A program made the position numbers and the translations under genes. Source: Mesodorylaimus sp. YZB2_4 (Eukaryota; Nematoda; Enoplea; Dorylaimida; Dorylaimidae). Taken from it: DNA of 64,000 nt. The stretch is taken from contig JASANH010001384.1 in the NCBI GenBank assembly GCA_030248295.1, forward strand, positions 118,080-182,079. Direction: 5' to 3'. Position 1 is the stretch's first letter. Every line of letters starts with the position of its first letter. This document shows positions 46,036 through 56,800 of the stretch, in pieces. The notes below the pieces were generated by a model that worked only from the letters and a program-made list of their open reading frames with translations, had not been told where the DNA came from and did not search any database.

Positions 46036-47094
46036 TCAGTTGTCTATCCTCAAGGCTTTCATGCGTCCATTCGCACTGGCCCCTTCCTTTTGACTGCTCG
46101 TAGCAGAACTGGATTTGTCGCCATTCGAGCCATTGAATTCGCGTCTTTTCTGACTCAATCGAATCAAGCGCTCGATTTCGGGCAATGAGGCGCGACCACC
46201 GCCGTACCGAGGCGATCGTGGTTGCATGGCCGTGACGGCGTGAGCATCTGACCTTTTCCGTGATGGATCTGAGGCGATGATCACTGGTTTAGCAATCGAT
46301 AAATCATCGAATCCTTTCGATCGATTCGATGAAAAATTTGAACTGGTCGATAATGCGGAGGGAGCGGAAGACGTACCACCGCGACGAAAGAAATCGAGGA
46401 AAGCTGATTTACTCAAATGATGACCACCCGTATTGGTGGCTGGTCGATGTGGGACAGTGGCTGATTCCATACTACTCAAACTCGCACGACGACCAGCAGC
46501 GCTATGACTTCGTCGCTTCTCGTTCAAAACCAACGATAGGCCGTTCAGGTTCTTGGACGGTGCTTCGACCGTTCCATATTGGCCGTGGTTGACGAGCGGA
46601 CTATTGAAGGTGGTCGCATTGGTTAAGGTCTCTAATTTATCGAATTCCACTGAACGTGCTGATTTCGCCAATAATGAGCGACTATTATCGACAGTTGAGC
46701 GCCGTGAAAATTTCTTACTTAGTTTCGAACTACCAGCGCGCACCAAATCTGGTAATAAGGGGAAATTGGCCCCCGACTGGGCTGCCATCGAGGATGATAA
46801 GGCAACGGCCGACGTACTGCTGGGCTTGACTTCGACTGGATCGCAAGGTGTCGAGTGAAGTCTCATGGGCGACGGGCCTCGAAGCATTCTTCGACGTCGT
46901 ATCTCATTGTTGGGCGTGGGTGGTCGACTGCAGCTGCCATCGTGCAACCATTGTAAATCAGATTCACTCGATTTCGAACCCGGATTTGGATCGGTGCTAG
47001 TGTATTCTGGTGCTGTGGATGCACGTGCTTGGCTGGACGATGATAAGAGGCGAGTTCGATCGAGCATGGCAGAAGAGGGGGTTGTCGAGGACAT
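46036..47094 (-). CDS. Intronless serine-rich protein, unidentified
   Basis: A single 352-codon frame from ATG at 47094 with an in-frame TGA 18 bases upstream, so the start is bounded. TTCTAG just before the ATG could be a splice acceptor. The protein is about a quarter Ser/Thr and rich in Arg-X-X-Ser sites (RRRSTVD-like, RRSHSAAGRRASLSS, GRASLPEIERLIRL), suggesting many kinase targets and disorder. A short hydrophobic/basic patch, KSAFLDFFRRG, lies near residue 235. No domain is recognised. Its length and codon regularity favour a real gene, divergent or lineage-specific. It is upstream of and codirectional with the THUMPD1-like gene. Confidence 0.65.
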   Translation of the reverse strand: MSSTTPSSAMLDRTRLLSSSSQARASTAPEYTSTDPNPGSKSSESDLQWLHDGSCSRPPTPNNEIRRRRMLRGPSPMRLHSTPCDPVEVKPSSTSAVALSSSMAAQSGANFPLLPDLVRAGSSKLSKKFSRRSTVDNSRSLLAKSARSVEFDKLETLTNATTFNSPLVNHGQYGTVEAPSKNLNGLSLVLNEKRRSHSAAGRRASLSSMESATVPHRPATNTGGHHLSKSAFLDFFRRGGTSSAPSALSTSSNFSSNRSKGFDDLSIAKPVIIASDPSRKRSDAHAVTAMQPRSPRYGGGRASLPEIERLIRLSQKRREFNGSNGDKSSSATSSQKEGASANGRMKALRIDN

Positions 47095-49551
47095 AAGACT
47101 AGAATGTGATCAGGGCGTGAAATCCGGCTGGGTAGGTCACGAGGAAGAAAGGCGTCAGTCACGCGTCTTCTCGCCTCCGCCAACAAGCGGATGGCTCGTC
47201 TGTCGTATGACTAAGGCTGGCATGTGTGCTCAGGCGTGATCGGCTCTTTGACCGCCAGTCAGTGAGCAGCCCTCGGGTGGCGGAAATAATTCTAGTCCAG
47301 TTAGGTAATATCCGCTCGACTACTAGATGCCTAGTACAGCTGAGGAGCGAGGAGGGCGAGGCTGGTCGAGGCATCGATGGGGACATCCATCGGTAAGTGG
47401 AACCATGGCAACAAGGCTGGCAACAGATGCTTTTTATCACTATAAAGGTACCATATTTTCCTCTGGGACACAAACACGGCTGTTAGCATAGGCGTACGAG
47501 ACGAGACTGCCCCTGCATGGCTGGAAGGACGGACACAAAGAATGACAAGATAAGGGCAGAGAAAGGAGAGGGTTAACGAGGCTAAATGGGGCATTCAGTG
47601 CATCAGTATAGAAAACTAGCAGATAAACTTTCCTTCTATTGACTTCGAAAAGGCAGAAATGAGGTAACTCTTGTCTGAAAAGACTTTTTTGAATGAACTT
47701 AACAAAAATATGTGCTCGAGGGTTGAAGACGTTAGGTTTTTTCTCTTTATCTTATTCCTTTAAAAACTAGTAGGACAAAAGATTTTTTCCACTTTGAGAA
47801 AGAGAACAAAAAATCAACAGCAGGGCTGTGCGAAAAAAGCTACAAATAAGCTAGACTGTCAATAAACAAAAGCATGTGCCTACAGTATATGAAATAGAGT
47901 TTCTTCAATTTCAATCATTTTGTTACAAACATTTTAAAGTTACATCTTCTTGATCTTAGAAAGCTTTGCCAACCAGTAAGTTGAATTTGACATGCTTATT
48001 CGATAATTCCCAAGTTCCTGGTGTGGAAGAAAGCTTTACTGAAAATATTTGGCCCTTATGGCCAGCTGGTCAGCAGCGGTCAGGTCCTAAAATCTTGCGG
48101 GTTTTTTTAAATTCGTGTGTTGCGAGGGGACAGAAAGTTAAGAAACACTTGCAGGGCTCTTCTGCACCCGCTGTTCAGGTTATGGGCTTTGGTTCCGTCT
48201 TCCAAGCTTCTGGCTCTGAATTTTGTGCACAAAAGACCCGACGAAGCGAGAATGTTTCCAAAAATTTGCAGGACTTCGGCCGCTGACCTCTGCTGATTAG
48301 TTGGCCTGACGAGCTAAATATGTTGCGCAGAGCTTTCTTTTAGACCAAAAGAAATTACAATCATGAGCTATGGCAAGTTCGAACTAGAATGGTTTCAAGG
48401 TTCAGGTACTTGGTCTGTCTGCGGACTTGTTGGTGGGTGGACTGCTAAGACATGGTCGTGCGTCGCTGTGCTCGTAAAGAACCCTCTGATGTTGACTTTG
48501 GTCTTTACTGCGTTTTGTGAGCTGTTTAAAGTCTTAAATGCGGAAGAGTAGTTATTTGAATGAAGAAAAGTGGAAATTGTTCTCGTCAAGTCTTTACATC
48601 TTGATGCGAAATGCTTTTTAAGGAAACTGAATCATTCAGTTAAATTCAGTTAACTGAATCTTTTGAGGTCCAATTAAGTGTAACTGAAAGTGAATCTTTT
48701 GAGATTCAGTTAACTTAACAGAAACTGAAACTGAATCTTTTTTCCAAAACTGTATCAACGCTAATCTGGTGAAATCGCATCTTAGTGCTCTCTGATACTA
48801 TGCCTCTTCCGACAGGGCCGAAATTACCGTGACACATTTTAAGCAGGAAGTATACAGGCTGCTTGAAACGTAAAGTACTAATTTTGTAGCGAGGCAATAA
48901 CTAGTCTTCTAGCACAGGCGTCGTACAGTTTTTAGAGTGACCAGAGCCCTGACCTACTGGACTTCTAACCGTAAGTCCGGAGTCTCACAAGCATCTCACA
49001 GGCCCTAAATTTAAATATTGATGCCTGGATGTCTTAGTATCTCAGGCATGGCCTCGGCGATTGTGAAATCGGGTTTGGGATATTCTTTAGCCCAAGTTTT
49101 TTGAATTTATGAAGTTTTCTGTCGTGATTTCTCGTCGGAGTATGCTAGATATTCTAGTATTATAAAAAATAACCATGAAAACGAAGGCAAATGTGACTTT
49201 GTAATCAGATGATTCGAGTACTATGTCGCTATTTTTCAGTCAAAATCGCGATCAGAACTTTTTCGCTAATATTTCCTCGGACGGAACTATCATTCGGAAA
49301 GTTTCTCATTACGGCTTCACAATTTCACAGTTCTCAGTAATCAAGCTGCAGATCCAGTACCTGTGGTCTAAGTGTGTCAACTTTTCTTTGAATTCCGACT
49401 GGCTCCAAGCCATAAACTGTAGCTCCGCCTTTGCCTACTAATTTATTTCTGTCGCCCGCAAACTCCTACGCTATCATACTTTGGCTACAGGAATACAACC
49501 CTGTGTTCGAATAAGGGTGGAAAAACCACGCTTACTGTAAGTATTAGATCA
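47095..49551. other. Intergenic DNA
   Basis: No gene is recognised. The first part (47095-47350) is GC-rich and may be promoter/5'UTR of the serine-rich gene. Confidence 0.35.
48613..48745. repeat. Degenerate repeat of AACTGAATCTTTT units
   Basis: CAGTTAACTGAATC is palindromic, and variants of AACTGAATCTTTTGAG recur at least three times, with both orientations represented. Confidence 0.6.
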
Positions 49552-49992
49552 CAGGCGTGTAGCCAGGGGGGTGCAAGGGTGCGCAAGGGTGCAAATGCAC
49601 CCCCTCCCCAGAAAAAGTGTCAAGGTAAAAGGAAAAAGGAAAACCTGTACACATTTCACCGCATGTCCAGTCACTTTGCGGTGCCCACTTTTTCCCCATT
49701 CATGTTTTTATGTCTCGATCTTGATTTGAAATTCGCGCATTGTAGAGGAAAGCAGCGGTGAGGCGACCATACTGCTTGAATAATGGCTTCGATTAATTTG
49801 AGATTATCTGGTGGTTTGTCGTGGAAAAATTAGTTTCTCAGAGCCATGAAACTCAAATTTTTCGACTCCGGCGGGGCGGGGATGCACACCACCCCCTCTC
49901 GGGCTGAGGGAGCCAAAAACCCCCTAAAATTAACATGAATTTATTTTTTTCAAGTGAGCACCCCCCTACCTCAAATCCTGGCTGCGCCACTG
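49552..49992. mobile_element. 441-bp non-autonomous TIR transposon
   Basis: The left end CAGGCGTGTAGCCAGG and the right end CCTGGCTGCGCCACTG are imperfect inverted repeats of the CAGTGGCGTAGCCAGG type common at ends of animal DNA transposons. GATCA directly abuts both ends (49547-49551 and 49993-49997). The interior has GGGTGCAAATGCACCCCC-like palindromic sequence and no transposase. Confidence 0.8.
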
Positions 49993-50529
49993 GATCACCA
50001 ACCGTCCGACGAAATAGTTAAGGAAGGGAGACATTGCATTGCACGAAATGAGTTGCCTGCAGTCTTTTGATAGTTGCGCCTCAGCGACTAGACATCAATC
50101 ATGCATCCGATGTTTTCGAAAGCAAGGTTACGTCTTCAGAATATATCTTCTATGGCTGGGAGCATTTACCATTATCTACATATGCGTCATGCCATGCGAG
50201 TTACAGTGCATATGTCTACTGACAATGAGCGCTTACGAACAGCAAAGACTGTGTTAAGCAGCGATAAAATTAGCAGAATCGATTTATAGGTATTCGAGTG
50301 TCAATTTTCAAAACTATGTAGTATCTGACGCAAGAATAAGATTGGTAATAACACACACGATACACCACAAGACTTACTTAAAGACTCAATATTTAAAGCA
50401 GACCTTCGTATCATATCAGTTTATTTTCTTTCTTAATTGCTTCAAGCTCATTCTCTGTCAAATTTGCTCCATCTAAAAATCGGAGTTATCATTTCAGAAA
50501 TATATGTCACATATTTTTTTGCGCGCATT
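49993..50529. other. Intergenic DNA
   Basis: No gene is recognised between the TIR transposon and the protease remnant. Confidence 0.35.
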
Positions 50530-51635
50530 TAGCTCTTAAAAACCGCACGTTGAGTGGTCTGGATCGTCTGCAAACATACGAGTAGCTACTGATCCATTCC
50601 TTGATCCAACGCAAGTACTCGAAGGTTGACACATAAGTATCGTATGTCAATAATTGCTGATTCGTAACACGCTGTTCGAAAAATGCGCGCGACTGTTTTA
50701 CGCCGTGCAGCAACCATTTCTTGGTTTTCAGGTCTGCACATCAATGGGCAGACCTGAGTCCTGTCACAACAAGAGATATTTGGTATATCACGATCAACCT
50801 TAAATATATTACATCTCCTGTATATTCCCCAGTGTTCTCATCGAAGGGGATCGCACAAAATATTATTTTCAAGCCAAATGCTCGGCGTCTCCACTCCTCA
50901 CCAGCTGGGAGCGATCCAGTTCGCGAGAATGGGTCGACGCTTCTTCGTAAGCACTCGTCAGGTGAAAGAACTTTGCGCCGGGATTTGCGTAATTCATTTA
51001 CGTCACTGCCTGACTTTGAATCATTGATGTAGCCTGTGATGGTAAAGAGTGTCAGTACTGCAGTAAGTTCAAGCTCCTCCTACAGTAATCCATATCTGGT
51101 AAGCACCCAGTAACGTGTAAGATAACGTTTAAAAATAAGTCCCTACTCGATCCCCATCCAGCTATCCAACATTGAGTTTCCTTGAGAGGTATATCGGCTC
51201 GTCCATTCGGCAGACATATGGCCCTGACAGGTGGATGGAATTCGATGGGGTTACTCAATCTCAGGATCGCAATATCATTAGGAATTATCGTCGAGGAATC
51301 TGCTCGTTTGAATGACGGATACACAATGATCTTCGTGACACCGCGTTGCAGGAATCGTTTTTCTCTTCGTCGTCCTTTCTGTGCCAGCCAAAAACAATGG
51401 TAACGTTTCTTTCAGGCAACACAAACGTCGTTTTTGTAACGTTGTCGAAAGATGCGACACAATGTGCTGCTGTGATGACGATGTCGCTCTCTCTCCTCGT
51501 GTTGCAAACCTCTACCAAGCTACCACCACATCGATACCTTCGTACCCCACGAGAGTGTCCCATGAGAGATGTAACAAACATCATCCAAGGCCACTCGTTC
51601 GGCACACTCTCACTGGCATTGCCAAGAATATGCAT
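50530..51635 (-). pseudogene. Trypsin-like (S1) serine protease remnant
   Basis: In minus-strand order it reads: NEWPWMMFV and CGGSLVEV near the N-terminus, the His box ITAAHCV, the Asp box NDIAILRL, CLPNGR and CWIAGWGSS. A damaged Ser region reads DSGLPI in place of the family's GDSGGP (50760-50743). A C-terminal helix reads YVSTFEYLRWIKEW. The His and Asp parts are in different frames, with a one-base deletion (or two-base insertion) between NDSCNAV and TKIIVYPSF near 51348. The activation site reads ILGN in place of IIGG. No secretion signal was found. The frameshift plus the altered catalytic Ser motif indicate a pseudogene; a sequencing error could explain the frameshift alone. Confidence 0.7.
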
Positions 51636-52084
51636 TTTGTGTGTTTGAACCGCTTATGTCATTGAAAATTTTTGTTCCACATGCTCCTATAGGTTCATCG
51701 TGATCTTCTCGGGTTCGAGGTGCTTAAAACGAGTTTCATGAGCCACTCAGCATTACTGCAGGACACAGGTCTACCACCTGAATGTGTCATTGCACTTAAT
51801 GCCACTGATAAGAAAAAGAAATAGGTTTTGCCTCGCATCTCTCTTATTTGGAATATTTGTGGTAGGAAGCACCAGCATACAGTACGCGCTTTGCTACGCT
51901 CTGTTCTTCAATCAAAAATGACGAAAGGGACGTTCACAACATGCTCATGCAGAATATTTTTTTCAAATTATGGCTGATGAGCAAGGAATACATTCCACAG
52001 CGAGCAAGTTTACCAATACTTGTCCGTAGCGCTGCTGTTCGATAGAGCAACACCGTAAGTTTTTGTAGCTAGCAAGGATAATAA

Positions 52085-52321
52085 TCAAGCAAAAAAGGAA
52101 GTGAAAGATGGGCGATGTAGGGCTAAAGGTGATTCTATTTCACGGCTGGATCGGATGGGGCTTGTCGGATCAGTAACATACTTGTAATTTTTTTGACCAA
52201 TGAATAACGCATCACCATTTTTCGAAAGGGCGCTCTCCACGATCAACATACAGTTTTTATTGTGCAATGGGACAAGTAGCGCCCCTATCAGGGCTTTGCA
52301 AAACTGCTCGTCGTGGATCAC
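52085..52321 (-). other. Possible lectin-like exon fragment
   Basis: This open frame contains EQFCKALIGALLVPLHN and NGDALFIGQKNYKY, loosely reminiscent of the first half of a C-type lectin fold. The start is only GTG, a stop lies two codons upstream, and no acceptor gives the right phase. Kept only as a possible relic. Confidence 0.2.
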
Positions 52322-52486
52322 TCTTCAAGCTGATAATTTAAAGAAGATCCTCACTCTCTGTTGAACCAACTCAAAGGACATAAGAGAATTAACCAGCGCC
52401 TAATGCTGATTTGAGAGACAAAACCAGGTTTTCCCATATTAGTATGCCACATTATACCATTTTCCAGCAGATAGCAAAAAATTTGT

Positions 52487-52580
52487 GATACTGATCCGGC
52501 CAGCAGTTTGATCGGATTGAGAACCGATCCGCCCCTCGAATCGGCGGATCGGTTCGGCCGGATTGGTGGATCGGTCAGTC
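52487..52580. repeat. GATCCG/CGGATC palindromic cluster
   Basis: Several direct and inverted copies of GATCGG, GATCCG and GGCCGGAT occur within about 90 bp, able to fold on themselves. Confidence 0.6.
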
Positions 52581-52769
52581 ATGGACTGCAACCATAACTT
52601 CAAATTTTTTTTAAAAAAAAGATATTTCCACGAAGTCTCCACTCTCCACTTTTTACGGGTACTTCTTGATGATTTTTATGACCATGGGGGATTGTATTTT
52701 GCATTTTGCCAGAACTCCCTACTATACAAGAAATACAGCATTCATCATACAGAGGAATGTGTATATCGT

Positions 52770-52890
52770 TACAGGAAAACGATATCGCTACCGCTATCGT
52801 TCGTTAACGATATCCCAAAAAATATCGTTATCGTTAATCGTTAACGGGTTCTCAAAAAATACGTATCATTAACGCTTTAAAATACCGTTA
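52770..52890 (+). repeat. AT-rich ATATCGTTATCGTTAACG repeat, copy 1
   Basis: Degenerate units of ATCGTTATCGTTAACG with AAAAAATATCGTTATCGTTAA. The same motif appears in the same orientation at 53712-53870, with about 0.8 kb between. Confidence 0.65.
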
Positions 52891-53711
52891 TTTTTTCGCA
52901 GAAAACTCGCAATCTTGCCGCTTAGTATAAGCTTAGGAGTCTGACGGAAGCACCGCCGTAGTTCCGCTGGACTCCTGAGCACTAGAGAGAAACAGTGGAC
53001 TGGCCGCTTCCGAGGGGTCTGACAGACCACTGTTTCTATTCGAGGAACCATCTCCCTTGCTGCAACTTGATCGGCCCCGCCTTGTTCAGACGTTCTGCTT
53101 CCCTGTTCAGGTAGCGGCCGCACAAACTGCGGTCTGCTTCCTTGATCGCATTGCTGCCTGAACCCCCTCCATGTCCATGGATTCTGGTTCTCTTGCTAAT
53201 TTACCCTAATGGCCAATCACCTTGCTCATCATTGTCCAACAGTAAACAGTGACGCCGAAGAGAAGAGCTACCAGACTCATATCCGCTCTTAAGCTTCCTA
53301 TTTTGGACCTAGTTCGGAGTGCCATTTGATTGAGGATGTGATCTACCTGGAATTGATAGGATGGGCTTTTTAATTTTACTATGGGGAGCGCAAAATCAGA
53401 CAGCTGCTCTCGAAACACAAGTCTCATCAAAATACTGTCAACTTGCCCATTTCAATACCGTCAGTTTTTTAACTTTCTGCTTGCTCATTCTACAACTGCA
53501 ATTTTTTTCGACATGTTGGAGAACATTGCTGACATTTTTAGACACTGCAGCAATGCAGGCGCTTTCTGACGTCACATCTGGTACAGGTTTGGATTGGGAA
53601 AAAATGTTTGGGTTCTGGCAGGCTGATGTAGCATTTTATTTACCTGCAGCAGTATCCTGTGATCGTGCTCAATACCAGCACGGGAAATTCAAATTTGGAG
53701 CCAAGAACTAA

Positions 53712-53870
53712 CGGTATAAGTATCGATATCATATCGTTTTCTAAGACAAATATCGTTATCGTTTCCGTTATTTAAAAAAATATCGTCATCGTTATCGCTT
53801 TGTTAACGACGTTGAAAAGATGTCGCTAACGACATAATATCGTTATCCTTATCGTTAACGTTGTATACGC
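53712..53870 (+). repeat. AT-rich ATATCGTTATCGTTAACG repeat, copy 2
   Basis: Degenerate tandem of ATATCGTTATCG and GTTAACGACG units. The interval 52891-53711 between the two copies has no recognisable protein. Confidence 0.65.
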
Positions 53871-56800
53871 TAGTACAGAGTAACACTGTTCAAGTCACAT
53901 CACAGTTATAAGTATCGCACCTACTGTAATTATGTACTCGAATCTCATTTCACTGAGGATCGAATTTCCACCGCGTAAAACGAAGATATTCTAAGCTCCA
54001 ATCTAATACTCCAATACCATACTCAGATAGTCCTACAGTATGCAGAAGCGTGCAGTTCTGATTCTTGCATCAGATCGACAAGTTCGACAAATTGTGAATA
54101 CTCGCATCCGCATGCACTGTTAATCCTCACTTGTATACCTACCTACCTCACCAAGGTACAACCCCTGCGTCGGACCCGTTTTAAGTCCCATACTCCTCGT
54201 CACTTACATACGGTACATACCGTATATCTCCAGGGATGAACTTGTTATTGCGAAGTGTGGGTACCTACATCATAGCACATATTGAAGCATCCTGTTTTTT
54301 ATGTGCTCCCTTATTTTTGGCGGTCGCTAACAAATTTCCTACACTGTACTAGACCTACTGCAGATACCAGTATGGAGTCCTAATAGCGGAAACATTTCAC
54401 TTGAGCATACAGTACACTCTGGACTTTTCGAAATCCTCAAAGTCCCCACTCTATGACCCCAGGTTGGACCTCTTTTAAATTACCTAGTCTTGGGAAACAA
54501 AGGAGAATTAGCATTCTCTTATTCGCTCATTCGCTTGTGGCACCCTCATTCCCATCCTAATGGATATGAGGGTGCCTACAGTGCACGTTAGCAATGCAGT
54601 ATACCTCCATTAGCAATGTGTCAAAATTCAGGTTTGGGTGGCATTGGTACAACCAGAGGATCAACTTTTTTTCTTTGCTACCCTAAAATCTAAGTTTGCT
54701 GCTCATCAGTGACTGACAGTACCAGAACATTTTCAAGATGTGCGACGCAGTTCCTAGATAAAACCATGCGAATTTTAATGATTTCAATTCGATTTGAGTT
54801 GAAAGAAACACAGAAGAAGGATTTTCAGAGCAACAAACAACAGAAACACAGAAACAAAAGCAACAGCCACAGCCACTTAAAAAAGCCGGCCTAATAAAAG
54901 TGATGCCTCCAAAGCACGTGTTCACTCGTTCAAAGTTCAGATGCTATTTTCGCGCCCAATAAGCAGCCCGTTTAAAAATCCATTTGATTCATCAAGTACA
55001 AACTGCGAAGCTCACATAAACAACGACTTGGCAAGGTATCAGCAATTTTATCAGGAGACAACAACTTTCTGTAGTGTTTTTGTGCGTGCATGCAAATCAA
55101 GTTTTCTTGGTTCGCCATAATCCTACTCGCACGTTGGCTTAGCGCCCGTCAAAACTTGAGTGACGTCTCGTGTTAGCTGACCGCCCATGCCCTATCAACG
55201 TTTCGTGTTTAGAAAACGCCCAGATCTTTTCGTAATCTATTAAATAATTCAACTGCTGACCAGGTTTCCTAGCTCTAAGTGATGGGCGAGGTCGACTTGG
55301 TTAGCATGTTGTGAGGCATAGGCGTGGTAGTTGTGCACTGCATTACACCACTTATCACCTGATAAAACAGCCGACATTTGTATTTATTAGCCGATTGGCA
55401 CCGCCCTATCCACTCCCAGCACACCACATTTTCAGTGTGGACTGGGCGCGAATGCAAAGAATGAGTGGCTTACAGCTCGTGCCAGGGGAGGCGGCCGTTG
55501 AAGCCCTGCCTGTGAAAGGTTACCCGCAGGCAATCATTCACGTTTCTGCCACTGCTGTCATGATCATCAATCCAGTCCTAATCCATCCATCGCGAGGAAG
55601 TGACAGCCCGTTTCAAAGTGCTACAAGCTCATTTTCCATATTGACGTCATTTGGAGAAGTCAGAGAGAATTTTCTTAACTGTTAGCAAAGATAAGACCGA
55701 CTTTGTGTTTCCTCCTATTTATTAGCCAGCCAGGAACTCAGGAAAATGGCGTGGGCCTGGTACATATTGCTTGCACTTTGCTAATGTTCTGGTTGGAGGC
55801 CTGGGATGAGTTGGATCGATTCGTGTTTGGTTGCTTAGTGTGCTTGGTTGGTCGGTGGGCTTTGGCAAGTTCTTCTCGCGCACGTACCCATGCACTATGG
55901 CCTGAGCTAGGAGCGAGAGTCGTGTCAAAATTGTGTGCCTAATATTATTATAAAACGAAAGCAAAAGCGGAAGCGTGGTTGAGTGGAGTCGGCTTTGGTC
56001 GAACACCCTCGTCTCGCCTAGCCTAGCCCAGTCCTATGTTGTCTCCAGTCTAGGAGACATTGGGGATAATGGATGAAAGGGAAAGGCAACTGTGTGCTTT
56101 GCCAACGTTTTTCACTTCACGCCCTTCTGCAAATCGTTGCTCCCTGTTCTCTTTTCCCTATTGCACCGCCAGGCTGAGGCTAAACGAGCGAGGGCTTAGG
56201 TACACGTTTTTGCATATTGGACCAGGTTCGGTTGAAATGGCTGGGTTGGGGGGGGGGGGGGGGGGAATTGATTTTTGAAAGAAAACGAGCCGGTTTCTCG
56301 TGTCTTCTACTTTACAAGCCGGCGCCGGGTTGGGAGAGACCCTCCCCTCCGAGCCGATCTACGTCAGTTGCTCGACTGGCGTTTAGTATTACTGGCCTGA
56401 GCCCGGGGAGCCGACGATGGATGGACTGAAGGGAGGCAAAGCGGACCGAGCACCCCTGGATACCCTCGCGCGTTAATCGATCGACGAGACTAGAATGAAA
56501 GAAGAAAATGGTTCTGCCTTTCGGAAGCAACCTTCTACTATACGGATCAAGCATATGTCTCTCCGCTTCGTCCCCTGTTCCCTGCACAACGGCCGTGTCC
56601 ATCGGTTCCGTCCTAACCCTCTAGTCCCGCTCGCCGCCTGCTGGCTTCGTGTTGAGAATGGGTGCCGGAGCCAGCCTATCCTCACCCTCTTCCTCCCTCC
56701 CCTCGTTTCGCCTTCATCTTTCGTCATCGTTGTCGTCAACGACGTCCATAGTGCTCGCTGTGCCTTATACTGCTAGGAGCCAGAGATGATGGCAAATGAA

